Translations under genes and position numbers: made by a program | Notes under the pieces: model-generated | Databases searched by the model: none | What the model saw: the letters and a program-made list of their open reading frames with translations, nothing else | What the model was told of the DNA's origin: nothing | Shown here: positions 32,307-44,087 of the stretch, piece after piece | How the letters are laid out: every line of letters begins with the position of its first letter | Numbering within the stretch: position 1 is the stretch's first letter | Origin: Massilia sp. Se16.2.3 | Lineage (GTDB): Bacteria; Pseudomonadota; Gammaproteobacteria; Burkholderiales; Burkholderiaceae_D | Assembly: GCF_014171595.1 (NCBI RefSeq) | Contig: NZ_CP050451.1 | Span: 2,790,001 to 2,854,000 of the forward strand | Length of the DNA: 64,000 nucleotides | Direction: 5' to 3'

Positions 32307-32939
32307 ATGCCCAACACCAAAAACACCATCGCTCTCTTGATCGCCGCCGCCCTGGCGCTCTCAGGCGCCGCCCACGCGGCCGCCCTCGACCAGTTCAAGA
32401 GTTTCGTCGCCGGCACCAAGTCCGCCAAGGGCGAATTCACCCAGCAACAACTGAAGAAATCCGCCAACGGCAAGGCCACGCCCGCCTCCAGCGGCAGCTT
32501 CGTCTTCGCCCGCCCCGGCAAGTTCATCTGGAACTACCAGAAGCCCTACGAACAGGTGCTGCAGGCCGACGGCGACCAGCTCTACATCTACGACAAGGAC
32601 CTGAACCAGGTTACCGTGCGCAAGCTCGGCAATGCTCTCGGCTCGTCGCCTGCGGCGATCCTGTTCGGCAGCAATGATCTGGAAAAGAATTTCACGCTGT
32701 CGGAAGCGGGAACGCGCGACGGCCTGGAATGGCTGAACGCCGTGCCCAAGGCGCGCGACACCACCTTCGAGCAGATCAGCATCGGCATGCGCAACGGCGC
32801 GCCGGAAGCGATGGAACTGAAGGACACCTTCGGCCAGACCTCGGTCCTGAAATTCACCAGCTTCCAGCGCAATCCCGCGCTGGGCGCCCAGCAGTTCAAG
32901 TTCGAGATCCCAAAAGGCGCCGAGGTCAGCCGGCAGTAA
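32307..32939 (+). CDS. lolA: outer-membrane lipoprotein carrier protein LolA
   Basis: This periplasmic chaperone receives lipoproteins from LolCDE and passes them to LolB. The 210 residues include a signal peptide ([18 protein letters not shown]). The LolA core follows: [43 protein letters not shown] and [16 protein letters not shown]. The ATG at 32307 is taken because it opens the signal peptide; the longer frame upstream runs through a palindromic repeat. The ftsK-lolA-rarA-serS order is the conserved proteobacterial one. Confidence 0.95.
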   Translation: MPNTKNTIALLIAAALALSGAAHAAALDQFKSFVAGTKSAKGEFTQQQLKKSANGKATPASSGSFVFARPGKFIWNYQKPYEQVLQADGDQLYIYDKDLNQVTVRKLGNALGSSPAAILFGSNDLEKNFTLSEAGTRDGLEWLNAVPKARDTTFEQISIGMRNGAPEAMELKDTFGQTSVLKFTSFQRNPALGAQQFKFEIPKGAEVSRQ

Positions 32940-32990
32940 ACAGTTGTTGTCCTGATAAACAATTGTCGGGTTGGCGCGGGTGCGCCTGGT

Positions 32991-33548
32991 TCAATAGATC
33001 TGCGTGCGCAGGTCGATGTGCTTGCCTGGTTCAAGCCCGACGAAGACCCCATCGGTCGGCGCGGCGACCAGCGTCACCCAGACCGTGTGCTCCTCGAAAA
33101 AGTAGGAGCGGTCCGAGCCGAACAGGGACGAGCGGAAGCGTCCGTTCCAGTCGATGCGGATGCTGTCGCCGACGCCGCCCTCGAACAGGGGCGAGGGCAG
33201 CCAGGCGGGCCATTTGGTCGTCAGCATGCTGGCCCAGGGCGGCTGCAGCGACACGATGAAACGCTCGCCGCTCGCGCGGGCGACCACGTTGTCCGGGTGC
33301 CCTGGGCGCGCGCGGTCCCAGTCCGGGTCCTTGATCCTTCCCACGCGATGCACCGGCACGAAGCCGTTTGACTCGTGCACCATCACCTCGTGACGGATCG
33401 TCGCCTCGTTCGCTTCCGCCGTCAGCTGGGGCAGGGGGTGCACCCGCGGCACCGCCAGCCGCGTGCCGGCATCGGCAGCGGCACGTGTCGCCTTGGTCCA
33501 GCGGAACCAGACGTCCTGCATCATCAGGACGGGAGGGGCTTTCTTCAT
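32991..33548 (-). CDS. protein of unknown function
   Basis: This soluble protein of 185 residues is not recognised. It opens [20 protein letters not shown] and ends [16 protein letters not shown]. It is rich in Trp, Arg and Pro with no signal peptide or membrane helix. It interrupts the lolA-rarA pair on the opposite strand, with base composition like its neighbours. Confidence 0.6.
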   Translation of the reverse strand: MKKAPPVLMMQDVWFRWTKATRAAADAGTRLAVPRVHPLPQLTAEANEATIRHEVMVHESNGFVPVHRVGRIKDPDWDRARPGHPDNVVARASGERFIVSLQPPWASMLTTKWPAWLPSPLFEGGVGDSIRIDWNGRFRSSLFGSDRSYFFEEHTVWVTLVAAPTDGVFVGLEPGKHIDLRTQIY

Positions 33549-33737
33549 CCGGAACTCCAGGGGAAAAGCGGATTATAGTGGCAGCGCTTCCATGAAAACG
33601 CCGTGGGTGCCTTTGCCTGTCTCAAGCGTGCGCGCCATCGCGGTGCGCAGCCCGCACAGGCAGCATCGGCTACACTAGTCGCATGCACAACCATTCGCAA
33701 CAATTCCGCTATCCGTCGCGGCTCACGGGAGCGCGCC

Positions 33738-35042
33738 GTGGATGACCTGTTCAGGAACGAACCGGCGGCGCCGCTGGCCGAAGCCCTGCGTCCGCGCACC
33801 ATCGACGAGGTCATCGGCCAGAGCCACCTGCTCGGTCCCGGCAAGCCCCTGAACCTCGTGTTCAAGTCGGGCAAACCCCATTCGATGATCCTGTGGGGCC
33901 CTCCGGGCGTGGGCAAGACCACGCTGGCGCGCCTGACGGCCTATGCCTTCGATTGCGAATTCATTGCCCTGTCGGCCGTGCTGTCGGGCGTGAAGGATAT
34001 CCGCGCCTCGGTCGAGCAGGCCGAGCAGTACCTGGCGCGCGGCAAGCACACGATCTTGTTCATCGACGAGATCCACCGCTTCAACAAGTCGCAGCAGGAC
34101 GCGCTGCTGCCTTTCGTCGAGTCCGGCCTCGTGACCCTGATCGGCGCCACGACCGAAAACCCTTCGTTCGAGGTCAACTCGGCCTTGCTGTCGCGCTCGC
34201 AGGTGTATGTGCTCAAGGCCCTGAGCGACGACGAAATGCGCCAGTTGCTTGCCCGCGCCCAGGAGCGCGTGCTCAAGCACCTGAAATTCGACGAGATCGC
34301 CATCGACACCCTGATCGGCTATGCCGACGGCGACGCGCGCCGCTTCCTGAACTTGCTGGAGCAGACCAAGACCTCGGCCGAGACCTCCGGCATCACGACG
34401 ATCACCGCGGATTTCGTGGACAACGCGCTGACCCTGAATTCGCGCCGCTTCGACAAGGGTGGCGACAATTTCTACGACCAGATCTCGGCCCTGCACAAAT
34501 CGGTACGCGGCTCGCATCCCGACGCGGCGCTTTACTGGCTGTGCCGCATGCTCGATGGCGGCGCCGATGCGAAATACCTGTCGCGCCGCATCGTGCGCAT
34601 GGCCTGGGAAGACATCGGCCTGGCCGACCCGCGCGCCATGCAGATCGCCAACGATGCCGCCACCACCTATGAACGCCTCGGCTCCCCGGAAGGCGAGCTG
34701 GCCCTCGGCCAGGCGGTGGTTTACCTCGCCATCGCGGCCAAGAGCAATGCCGGCTACAACGCCTTCAATGCGGCGATGGCGTTCGTGCGCAAGGACAAGT
34801 CGCGCGAGGTGCCGGTGCACCTGCGTAATGCGCCGACGAAGCTGATGAAGGAACTCGGCTACGGCCATGAATACCGCTATGCCCACGACGAGCCGAACGC
34901 GTATGCGGCGGGCGAAACCTATCTGCCGGACGGCATGCCGGAACCGGGCTGGTACCAGCCGGTGCCGCGCGGGGTGGAATCGAAGATTGCCGAGAAGCTG
35001 GCCTTCCTGCGCCAGCTCGACGAGGATGCGCGCGAGGATTGA
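33738..35042 (+). CDS. rarA: replication-associated recombination protein A
   Basis: RarA (MgsA) is a clamp-loader-like AAA+ ATPase that acts at stalled replication forks. The 434-residue protein has Walker [10 protein letters not shown], Walker [13 protein letters not shown], sensor 1 [12 protein letters not shown] and the arginine finger region SRSQVYVL. The C-terminal tetramerisation and MgsA domain includes [13 protein letters not shown] and [17 protein letters not shown] at 33738 is chosen as the start because it gives the family opening (V/M)[18 protein letters not shown]. The ATG upstream at 33603 adds a low-quality extension. Confidence 0.95.
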   Translation: MDDLFRNEPAAPLAEALRPRTIDEVIGQSHLLGPGKPLNLVFKSGKPHSMILWGPPGVGKTTLARLTAYAFDCEFIALSAVLSGVKDIRASVEQAEQYLARGKHTILFIDEIHRFNKSQQDALLPFVESGLVTLIGATTENPSFEVNSALLSRSQVYVLKALSDDEMRQLLARAQERVLKHLKFDEIAIDTLIGYADGDARRFLNLLEQTKTSAETSGITTITADFVDNALTLNSRRFDKGGDNFYDQISALHKSVRGSHPDAALYWLCRMLDGGADAKYLSRRIVRMAWEDIGLADPRAMQIANDAATTYERLGSPEGELALGQAVVYLAIAAKSNAGYNAFNAAMAFVRKDKSREVPVHLRNAPTKLMKELGYGHEYRYAHDEPNAYAAGETYLPDGMPEPGWYQPVPRGVESKIAEKLAFLRQLDEDARED

Positions 35043-35079
35043 GGGCTCCGGGGAGCAGCGACGGCGGCGGCCTTGACGC

Positions 35080-35436
35080 TCAGTCCGACTTCGCCGCCTG
35101 CATCAGGCACCCCGACAGCTGGTCGAAATAGGCCAGGGCCGCCGGCGTGAGGTCCACCTGCTTGCGGCGCGTGTCGTCGGTGTCGGCCAGCAGGATCCAG
35201 CCTTTCTTGCGCATGCCCTTGATGCGGGTATGGATGGTGGCTGGGGCGCCCAGTTCCGCCTGCGCCATCAGGTCGCGCACGCACAGGCGCTGCTGCGCTT
35301 CGCGGGCGCGGCCGACGATGGACAGGATGCGTTCCTCGAGCGGGTCGAGCGGCGGCAGCGAGGGCAGGGCGCGCAGGGCCTGCGCCAGGTTCAGGAAGCG
35401 CAGGTAGACATCAGCGGGGCGCGTTGCCTTGCTCAT
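35080..35436 (-). CDS. MarR-like winged-helix regulator
   Basis: This small protein of 118 residues resembles a MarR-type winged helix. The pattern is LEERILSIVGRAREAQQRLCVRDLMAQAELGAPATIHTRIKGMRKKGWI, then the wing LLADTDDTRRKQVDLTPAALAYF. It faces the membrane protein gene at 35568 divergently and may regulate it or itself. The ligand is unknown. Confidence 0.75.
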   Translation of the reverse strand: MSKATRPADVYLRFLNLAQALRALPSLPPLDPLEERILSIVGRAREAQQRLCVRDLMAQAELGAPATIHTRIKGMRKKGWILLADTDDTRRKQVDLTPAALAYFDQLSGCLMQAAKSD

Positions 35437-35514
35437 GCAGGCGCGCTTCCGGGGTGTGAGCTAGGCTTGTCGGCATATCCGGTCATGTGTCGATTTTGAA
35501 ATAAAGTTTCTTGA

Positions 35515-35520
35515 TATAAT
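35515..35520 (+). promoter_or_regulatory. -10 hexamer upstream of the membrane protein gene
   Basis: A perfect TATAAT lies 48 bases before the ATG at 35568 in an unusually AT-rich stretch. A TTGAAA at 35496 is too close (13 bases) to be a standard -35 partner. Confidence 0.4.
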
Positions 35521-35567
35521 CTTTTTTACGGCACTTTTGCCTATTCTACCGAAGTCGCCGCGAGCTC

Positions 35568-36125
35568 ATGCCAGAAGTGAAGTTCAAGTTGTCCTTGTGC
35601 GGCGCCACCGTGCTGTTGTTCCTCGCCACCATCGCCCTCAACGAATTGCTGTTCACCCGGCTCGAGTTCGCACCGGGAATCAACTGGGTCTACCTTCCCG
35701 CCGGCGTCAAGCTTCTCAGTACGCTCTTGTTCGCGGAAGCGGGCGCGGCTGGCATCCTGATCGCGTCCTGGCTGGTGTGCTTCGGCTACTTTTTTCCGGA
35801 CGATCCGCTGCGTTCCTTTATCGGCGGCATCCTGGCCGCCCTCGCACCCTATCTCGTCTACCGCTTCATCCTGTCCTCCAACGGAGGCAACGCCAGCCTG
35901 GCCGGGCTGTCGGCGCCGCGCCTGCTGTTCTATGCGCTGGCGTTCTCGATCGCCAGCCCAGGTCTGCACCACCTGTGGTTTGCCTTGCAGGGCGGCAAGG
36001 ATGAGCTGTGGCGTAGTTTCCTCGTCATGGCCGGCGGCGACCTGGCCGGTACGCTGATCGTTCTCTACGCCGCGAAAGCGGCCTTGCTGCTCGCGCGGCC
36101 CTCGTCCGGTTCCCGCCGAAATTGA
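35568..36125 (+). CDS. integral membrane protein of unknown function
   Basis: This 185-residue protein has about five hydrophobic segments (LCGATVLLFLATIALNELLF; WVYLPAGVKLLSTLLF; AAGILIASWLVCFGYFF; FYALAFSIASPGLHHLWFAL; TLIVLYAAKAALLLA). The pattern recalls the first helices of MASE1-type sensor modules, but no output domain follows. It is divergent from a MarR-like gene and just upstream of serS. Function is not known. Confidence 0.7.
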   Translation: MPEVKFKLSLCGATVLLFLATIALNELLFTRLEFAPGINWVYLPAGVKLLSTLLFAEAGAAGILIASWLVCFGYFFPDDPLRSFIGGILAALAPYLVYRFILSSNGGNASLAGLSAPRLLFYALAFSIASPGLHHLWFALQGGKDELWRSFLVMAGGDLAGTLIVLYAAKAALLLARPSSGSRRN

Positions 36126-37520
<1,395 letters not shown>

Positions 37521-37540
37521 GCTCGACGCGCAAATAGCTC

Positions 37541-37568
37541 TTCCGTTTTCGCAAGCGGCTGCTATAAT
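37541..37568 (+). promoter_or_regulatory. promoter of the first tRNA-Ser gene
   Basis: The -10 is a perfect TATAAT (37563-37568), 35 bases before the tRNA. A weak -35 TTCCGT (37541-37546) lies 16 bases upstream. The ctataatg-ggcctct stretch is shared with the promoter of the second tRNA copy. Confidence 0.6.
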
Positions 37569-37603
37569 GTGGCCTCTCGCGAATTACAAGCGACCGGTTA
37601 CCA

Positions 37604-37744
<141 letters not shown>

Positions 37745-37880
37745 AGCAGGGTCCTGCGGACCCTGCGCGTGGGATTCGAAGACCCGCGCCTGCAGGCGCG
37801 GGGGCGGCCCGCGGCACGTGGGCGAATCCCATCAGGCCCCGCCGGGGCCTGTTCTGCGCTGGCTCAGTGGGCGTTGCGGT
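37745..37880. ncRNA. structured tail after tRNA-Ser copy 1
   Basis: Four hairpins follow the terminator. They are GCAGGGTCC/GGACCCTGC (37746-37766), CCCGCGCC-tgca-GGCGCGGG (37783-37802), a T-arm-like GTGGG-cgaat-CCCAT (37818-37832) and CAGGCCCC/GGGGCCTG (37833-37851). The stems recur after tRNA copy 2 with paired base changes. Whether it is transcribed, and from which strand, cannot be told from sequence. Confidence 0.45.
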
Positions 37881-37894
37881 TATAGCCGATACCC

Positions 37895-37921
37895 GTAGGG
37901 TGGGCACCCTGTGCCCACGCG
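37895..37921 (+). repeat. GTAGGGTGGGC palindromic repeat
   Basis: It reads gtagggtgggcaccctgtgc then ccacgcg, between the tail of tRNA copy 1 and the stop of the thioesterase gene at 37945. Confidence 0.85.
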
Positions 37922-37944
37922 TAACCTCCGAGCAGCCCGCACCC

Positions 37945-38385
37945 CTACCTCACACTCCCCGCGAACTCCTGATAATCCCCACTCCTCTCCAACCCCCTCA
38001 ACAAGCCCGCCAGCCCCTCCGGCGGCACCGTCAACTTCCGCTTCGCCAGATCGAACCACCCCGCCGTCGACGTCACCCGCGCGCACAGCACCCCCTCCCG
38101 GTAAAACTCATTCCTCAGCATCATCCGGCTGCCGTCCTCCGACAGTCCCGCAATGCCCAGCGTCACATCGATGCTGTCGAGCAGCCGGCACTCGCGAAAA
38201 TACTCGACCTCGTCGCGCATGACGACCGGCCCCAGTTGCAGGCGCATGAATTCCGACATCGGGAAGCCGTGCTCCGTGAAATACATCATGCGCACATCGG
38301 CCGACTTGTCGAGGTAGGCGGTGTTGCGCATGTGCGCGTTGAAGTCCATGTCGCCCCAGCCGGCGACCAGTGCTTTCGTGTACAT
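37945..38385 (-). CDS. acyl-CoA thioesterase, 4-hydroxybenzoyl-CoA thioesterase (hotdog) family
   Basis: This cytosolic hotdog-fold protein of 146 residues probably hydrolyses an acyl-CoA. The N-terminal GDMDFNAHMRNTAYLDKSADVRM is the family active-site pattern (D-x-N-x-H-x-N-x-x-Y), with the catalytic Asp replaced or shifted. LNEFYREG-type strands follow. It lies between the two tRNA-Ser copies and is divergent from the GlxA-type regulator. The natural acyl substrate is unknown. Confidence 0.82.
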   Translation of the reverse strand: MYTKALVAGWGDMDFNAHMRNTAYLDKSADVRMMYFTEHGFPMSEFMRLQLGPVVMRDEVEYFRECRLLDSIDVTLGIAGLSEDGSRMMLRNEFYREGVLCARVTSTAGWFDLAKRKLTVPPEGLAGLLRGLERSGDYQEFAGSVR

Positions 38386-38494
38386 GTTTTCTCCCGTGAT
38401 GGATATGCGAACGCCGTCGCCAATAAGCCCACTGTACAGACCTGGCAGCCGATGAGATACTGGCCGGATTGACTTCTATGGTAGCGAACTTGCC

Positions 38495-39485
38495 ATGCAC
38501 ATCCTTGTCCTCGTCCTGAACGGCGCCTTCGATACGGGTCTCGCCGCGATGCTCGATGCCTTCCAGACGGCGAACGAGCTCTCCGGCATGCTCGAAGGCC
38601 CGCAACCGCGCTTCCGGGTGACGCTTGCCGGCGTGCGCGCCGACGTACGCACGGCGCAGGGAATGACGGTGCCGGTGGTGCCGGCCGGTGAATGCGGCGT
38701 GCCCGACCTGGTCCTGCTGCCGGCGCCCGGCGACAAGATGCCCGCGCCGCTGGTGCGCACGCTCGGCGGCGGCGAAGTCCAGACGCCGCTTGCGCCCTGC
38801 GCGACTGGGCCGGGCAGGGCGCGCGCATCGGCGCCGCCTGCATCGGCAGCTTCGTGCTCGCCGAAAGCGGCCTGCTCGACGGCCACGAGGCCACCTGCAC
38901 TGGTGGCTGACGCCGCTCTTTCGCGAGCGCTATCCACACGTGAAGCTCGACGCCAGGCGCATGGTCGTCAGTTCAGGGCCGTATCTCACGGCCGGCGCCG
39001 CGCTCGGCCACCTGGACCTGGCGCTGTGGGTGATCCGCCAGGCCAGTCCGGCCCCGGCGGCGCTGGTGGCGCGCTACCTGATCGTCGACGAGCGTCCGGC
39101 GCAGTCGGCCTACGTGATCGCCGATCACCTGGCCCACGACGATGCGCTCGTCTCCGCTTTCGACCGCTGGGCACGCGCGCGGCTGGCCCGGGGTTTCAGC
39201 CTCGAGGAGGCGGCAAGCGCGCTGGCGACGAGCAAGCGCACGCTGGCGCGCCGCCTGTCGGACGTGGTCGGCAAGACACCGGTCGCCTATGTGCAGGACC
39301 TGCGCATCGAGCAGGCGGTGCACCTGCTGCGCACGAGCGACCAGCCGATCGAACGCATCGCCGAACTGGTCGGCTACCGCGACGGCGTCACCCTGCGCAC
39401 CCTGCTGCGCAAACGCCTGGGCAAGGGTGTACGCGAACTGCGTGGGCAACGCAGCGCCATGGCCGCGCAGCGCCGGTCTGGTTAA
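38495..39485 (+). CDS. GlxA-type AraC-family regulator with DJ-1/PfpI domain (two frameshifts)
   Basis: This transcription regulator has an N-terminal class I glutamine-amidotransferase-like domain (MHILVLVLNGAFDTGLAAML ... GARIGAACIGSFVLAESGLLDG) and a C-terminal AraC/XylS double helix-turn-helix. The HTH part is FSLEEAASALATSKRTLARRL then IERIAELVGYRDGVTLRTLLRK. Frame breaks lie near 38795 and near 38898. At the second, ctgcactgg lacks a C to read as C-H-W-W-L-T-P. Corrected length is about 330 residues. It faces the thioesterase gene and may control it. Confidence 0.85.
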
Positions 39486-39505
39486 AACAATGCAAGCCGA
39501 TAAAC

Positions 39506-39535
39506 TTGCCACAACCGGTAGAGTGTCGCTATAAT
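39506..39535 (+). promoter_or_regulatory. promoter of the second tRNA-Ser gene
   Basis: A -35 TTGCCA (39506-39511) and a -10 TATAAT (39530-39535) are 18 bases apart, and the tRNA begins 33 bases further on. This is one of the best sigma-70 promoters in the window. Confidence 0.8.
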
Positions 39536-39568
39536 GCGGCCTCTTGCAGCGACCGCAACACCGATTCA

Positions 39569-39659
<91 letters not shown>

Positions 39660-39664
39660 GCAAT

Positions 39665-39694
39665 AAAAAAAGGCCCCCTCGTGGGGCCTTTTTT
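39665..39694. terminator. terminator of tRNA-Ser copy 2
   Basis: The hairpin GGCCCC-ctcgt-GGGGCC lies between A7 and T6 runs. It differs in sequence but not in form from the terminator of copy 1. The tRNA 3' end is again mirrored just after it (tggcggagagg). Confidence 0.9.
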
Positions 39695-39860
39695 CATTGC
39701 TTGGCGGAGAGGAGCAGGGCCCTGAGGGCCCTGCGTGTGGGCCCCAAGGGGAAGATTCGAAGCCGTGCGCCTGCAGGCGCACGGGCGGCCCGTGGCACGT
39801 GGGCGAATCCCACCGGGCCCTCCAGGGCCCGTTCAGCGCTGGCTCAGCCGGGGTTGCACG
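39695..39860. ncRNA. structured tail after tRNA-Ser copy 2
   Basis: Hairpins are GCAGGGCCC/GGGCCCTGC (39714-39734), CCCC-aa-GGGG (39742-39751), CCGTGCGCC-tgca-GGCGCACGG (39763-39784), a T-arm-like GTGGG-cgaat-CCCAC (39799-39813) and CGGGCCCT/AGGGCCCG (39814-39831). Compared with copy 1, stems keep pairing while bases change together. Conserved single-strand parts include attcgaag and gcgctggctcag. Confidence 0.45.
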
Positions 39861-39862
39861 CG

Positions 39863-39889
39863 AAAAAGGCTCCCAACGGGAGCCTTTTT
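39863..39889. terminator. second terminator after the tRNA-Ser copy 2 tail
   Basis: AAAAAGGCTCCC-aac-GGGAGCCTTTTT can stop both strands. It nearly repeats the terminator directly after tRNA copy 1. It separates the tail from the leftward gene ending at 39920. Confidence 0.9.
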
Positions 39890-39919
39890 GATTCCACCGC
39901 TAAATCCGCTAACTGCCCC

Positions 39920-40405
39920 TCACGGCCACGGACAAACACACCCCGTCTCCAGCGACACCAGTGGCAAACTCGAATTCATCTCCGCCATATACAACTGCCG
40001 GTCATACACAAAGAACAGCCACGGCAACCCTTTCGCATCGCCCTGGTCCTTGAACGAACCGACATGCCCGCGCGCACAGCTGAGGGTCGCCAGCCACTTC
40101 GCCAGGTACAAATGATATTCGTAGAACCAGTAGGACTTCAGGTTCGGACAGGTGAAGTGCACGCCGGAGAACATGCCGGGATGGTCGCTGGCGCGCCACG
40201 AGGCCGACACATAGGCGCCGCCCGGGAACATGTTGGGACCGCCCATCGGATAAGGCGGCGCGCCGAGCTCGAAGAAGGCATGCCGCGGCCAGCTGTCGGG
40301 CGGGTCGGGCCGCTCGTTGAACAGATAGTCGAGCGTATGCAGCTCGAGAGGCGACAAGTCGTCGCGCAGTTCGATGTAAAAGCTGAAGGTGCAACTATCG
40401 GCCAT
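39920..40405 (-). CDS. protein of unknown function, aromatic-rich
   Basis: This 161-residue soluble protein opens MADSCTFSFYIELRDDLSPLE and ends SLETGCVCPWP. It is rich in Tyr, Phe, Trp and Pro (MGGPNMFPGG; CPNLKSYWFYEYHLYLAKWL; LPWLFFVYDRQLYMAEM). No known domain is recognised. It resembles small uncharacterised proteins that occur in bacterial accessory regions. The start at 40405 fits the first Met after a gap from the upstream gene stop. Confidence 0.62.
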   Translation of the reverse strand: MADSCTFSFYIELRDDLSPLELHTLDYLFNERPDPPDSWPRHAFFELGAPPYPMGGPNMFPGGAYVSASWRASDHPGMFSGVHFTCPNLKSYWFYEYHLYLAKWLATLSCARGHVGSFKDQGDAKGLPWLFFVYDRQLYMAEMNSSLPLVSLETGCVCPWP

Positions 40406-40536
40406 GCGTGCTCCGTGGGAGGGTAAGCAACCGGGAGACGATAGCATGCTGAAAGTGGTCGAAAATGCACACTTTGTTGCACTTAGGACTATTTCGATGA
40501 ACCCTGGAGCAATCGAGCCCCGGGCCGCGGCGCAAG

Positions 40537-42593
40537 CTAGGCGGAATCCTGCTGGCGGGGTCCGCGCACGCAGTGCAGGTCCAGCAAACCTGGCGGCAGG
40601 CTGCCGTGTCCGGCCCCGTCCAGGTCGGCGAGCACGGCAGGCACCGGCGCAAGCAGGCCGGTGACGATCCAGGCCTGGTTGCGCCCGTTCTCCTTGCCGT
40701 GGTACAGCGCCCAGTCGGCAAGGCGCAGCGCGCCTTGCCAGTCGAGCGCGCCGCTTTCCGCCCCCCGGGCAGGGCAGGTAGACGACGCCGGCGCTCAGCG
40801 TGACCGCGACCTGGCAGCTGCCCGCGTCGACGGGCGTTGCGCCCACCGCATCGAGCACCCGGCCGATCAGTTCGGCAAGGTGGACTGGATTGGTTGCCGG
40901 GGCGTACCAGGAATTCTTCGCCACCCCAGCGCAGCACCATGTCGGTATCGCGCACCGCCAGCGCCAGGCGGCGCGCTACTTCGACCAGCACCGCATCGCC
41001 CACGGCATGGCCCCAGCGGTCGTTGATGGTCTTGAAGTGGTCGATGTCCATCAGGACGAAACAGTCGACGTCGCCCGGCGCCGCCTTGCGCCGCTCGCCG
41101 CTGCCGTGGGTGGCGCGCGCCGACATCTTGTCGACAAAGGAGCGGCGGTTGAACAGGCCCGTCAAGGCGTCGCGCATCGAGTGGAACTCGAGCTGGGTGT
41201 TGAGCTGCTGCAGGCGCACGGCGCTGCTGCGGGCACGCCGGTAGAGCACGAACACGACGGCGCCACCGAGCACAGTCAGCACGGCGGCAAGGGTCGTGAC
41301 GAGCTGGGCCATGCGGCGGCTGCCCAGCTCGGCTTCCTTGATGCCGTTCTCGCGGTGCAGGAATTCGATCTGGCGCGTACGCTGGGTGGCGTCGAATTCT
41401 TCCTGGAGCGCCGCAATCGCCCGGTCGCGTGCAGCGCGATCGTTGGTGCGCCCCAGCTCCTGCTGCTGGCGCACGGTTGCCAGGGCTTCCCTGTACAGGC
41501 CGGCCTGTTGCTGCATGCGGCTCTTTTCGTCGAGCATTGCTTCGACGTCGCCCCAGACTTCGCCTTTGCGCAGCTCGGCAATCACGCCGTCGACCCAAGG
41601 GAGTCCTTCGGCCATGCGTCCCTGGCCCATCAGCGCAAAACCGAGGTTCGCCCTGGCCATCAGGATCAGGCGTTGCTCCTTGACGCGCTCCGACGCCGCC
41701 AATGCCAGCCGCGATTCGCGTTCGGCGCCGGGATAATCGTGCTGCCGCAGGAAGAAATCGGCGATGTTGCCGCGTATGTTGGCTTCCAGCGTGCTCAAGC
41801 CGCCCCGTTCGGCCGTGGCCAGTGCGTCGCGGAAGGCTGCAAGCGCCTCGCGGTCGCGTCCGAGGTGCACCAGCGCGGTGCCTTCCTTGAACTGGAGCTT
41901 GCCCATGGTGATCGGGCGCACACCGGGTTCCTTCAGCGCGCGGCGGGCGGTGTCGAGCCCTTTGCGGCGTTGTCGATGTTGATGTAGACCTGTGCGATTC
42001 TCGACCCGAGATAGGCACGGCGCTCGCCCGCGCCAGGTTCGTCCGGTACCAGGCGCAGGGCGCGCAGGAAGGCACCCAGGGCCTTTTCGTGCTGGCCCCT
42101 GGCGTTGAAGACATCGCCCCGGACCTCTTCCAGCGAACCGCGCAGCGCCGCAGTCGCGTTGGCCGGCATCGCTCGTGCGATGCGGTCGAGCTCGGCGGGC
42201 GCTTCCCCAGCCCGGTTCTGTTCGACCATTTGCTTGACCAGGCCGAGCCGGGCGGTCATCTCGGCCTGGGTGTCCCTTGTGCTGGACGGCCAGGCGCAGC
42301 AGCGTGCGCGCGTCCTCGTGAGCCCGTTCGACGTGGCCCGTTTCCACGTACAGGGGGATGCCGGCCTGCAAAACGTCACGCCGCAGCGCGTATGGCGCGT
42401 CCTTGCCGAGGCCGGCCTCCGGGGCCTCGAGCCGGCGCAGCGCCTGCGGCGAGGAGGTTTCGGCCAGTTTCGCGATCGCCGCGAGTTCCGCGCGTGCGGT
42501 GCTCCACTGTGCAGGCGCGGACGGGGCCGCCGACAAACTGGCACAAAGCAGGGAGGCAGCGAAGGCGAGGGCGGCGCGGGCGGCAAGCGGCAT
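40537..42593 (-). CDS. TPR-GGDEF diguanylate cyclase with signal peptide (four frameshifts)
   Basis: The protein starts at 42593 with a signal peptide (LAARAALAFAASLLCASLSA). A periplasmic array of TPR-like repeats follows (GLSTLEANIRGNIADFFLRQ; EQRLILMARANLGFALMGQG). Then come one membrane helix (LVTTLAAVLTVLGGAVVFVLY) and a cytosolic GGDEF domain: DALTGLFNRRSF, DIDHFKTINDRWGHAVGD, LRWGGEEF. The frame breaks near 42280, 41960, 40905 and 40760. After the last, the end reads GLLDLHCVRGPRQQDSA with a TAG at 40537-40539. Corrected length is about 685 residues. It is likely an active cyclic di-GMP synthase. Confidence 0.8.
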
Positions 42594-42780
42594 GGAGGGA
42601 TTCGGCGTGGCTGGGAAGGTGGGGCGAGCATGGGTGTCGCCACCGTATCGCCGCGATCGCTCCATTATCTACGGAAATATAAATTGATGCAGAGCAATGT
42701 CTTCAAGCAAGAGGATGAGGCCACATGATTGATGTGTGTACGCAACAACAGCGCGCCGGTACGCCTGCGTCTCCTGCTGG

Positions 42781-43733
42781 TCAAGCGCGTCGCGTGGCTT
42801 GCAACCACACAGCCGCGATCCGTTCCACGTCCTCGTAGCCTTCGCAGTCGAGCTGGCCGCCGAAAATGTCCGGGTCGAGCTCTTCATACGTCCAGCCCGG
42901 ACAGGTCGCGTCCAGGCGTGGAGCAATGACGTCGCGGAATTCGTCGCGGCCGTCGACAATCGCGATGCCCGTGTAGAGCAGCAGGGTGCCGCCCGGGTTG
43001 AGGCGATCGAGCGCGGCTTCGACGATCGCCAGCGACAGGCCGGCCCCATGCATGTCGCCGCCGTGGCGGTAGCGCAGCTTGTCGGGGTCGAGGATGGGGG
43101 GGGATTCGATAGCACCAGGTCGAAGCCGCCGTCGAGGTCCTTCAGCAGATCGCTGTGGCGCGTCTCGACGCGCGCGGTGCCCGCCAGGCGCGCATTCACG
43201 GCGACCAGTTCGAGCGCGCGCGCGTTGATGTCGGCGGCGACCACCTGCGCTTCTGGAAAACGCGCCGCCACTTCGATCGCGCCGGCGCCGCTGCCGGCCC
43301 CGATATCGACCGCCCGGCCGGGCGTTGCCAGCCTGGTCATGGCGCGCTGCGCCGCGGCGATGTAGCGGTAGGTATCGGGGCCGAAGAACACGGCATCGTC
43401 GTCGCTGGTGGGGAATCGCGAGTGGAAGTACAGGCGCTCGCCGATCGTCGAGGCGCGCACGGTGGCGCACAGGCCGCCGCCGCGGCTGGCCTCGCGCTCG
43501 CTGACGACACCGGCGCGCCGCATCAGCGCGAAGATGTGCGCGGGCAGGGTGTCCTCGCGAAACGGCCGGCTCCAGCCGAACACGCCGCGCAGGTCGCGCG
43601 CCCAGGCGTTCTCCTCGCGGCCATTGACGCGCCGGTGGGTGGCAGGGGTGACGGTGGTGAAACGGTAGCCTGCATCCTGCAGGGCCTGGCCCAGCGCGAG
43701 CAGGGCGTCGAAGTCGAGAGTGGTCTGGGTCAT
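42781..43733 (-). CDS. class I SAM-dependent methyltransferase (one frameshift)
   Basis: This methyltransferase of about 317 residues starts MTQTTLDFDALLALGQAL at 43733. The SAM site is AVDIGAGSGAGAIEVAARFP, followed by VVAADINARALELVAVNARL. The catalytic-type loop is DLVLSNPP. A run of eight G (43096-43103) breaks the frame exactly at NPP; the next frame reads ILDPDKLRYRHGGDMHGAGL to the stop. The NPP motif suggests an amino or nucleic-acid amine substrate, as in HemK/RlmF-like enzymes, but the target is unknown. Confidence 0.82.
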
Positions 43734-43910
43734 CCGGCGAGCATGCGCGAACACGGATTCATGCTCTGTACGGCAGCGAACAGAGTATCCCGTTTGCATG
43801 CAGCTCGTGCTTTATGTGAATGTCCGAACATACCGGCATGGCGCGTATCGCCATACTGGTGGCATGCCAGGCTGGCAAGGGTGCCGGCGGGCGTCACATC
43901 AAGGATGACC

Positions 43911-44087
43911 ATGAAGCCATTGCTTCCGGATCAGGAACACGTCCGCGTCGAGCGCGAAGTCGCGCGTGAACGTCACGAGCGCGAGCTCAACGACGAAGCC
44001 CGCGCCGGCCTTGCCCGCGACGACGAATTTCGCCTGAAAGACGCCCGCGAGAGCCTCAATTCAAGCAACCTGAGGAGAACACGATGA
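43911..44087 (+). CDS. small charged protein ahead of the YpfJ-type protease
   Basis: This 58-residue protein is very rich in Glu and Arg (VEREVARERHERELNDEARA) and is probably one long helix. The ATG at 43911 has an aagga ribosome binding site five bases away. Its stop overlaps the ATG of the next gene by ATGA, so the two are translationally coupled. Function is unknown. Confidence 0.6.
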   Translation: MKPLLPDQEHVRVEREVARERHERELNDEARAGLARDDEFRLKDARESLNSSNLRRTR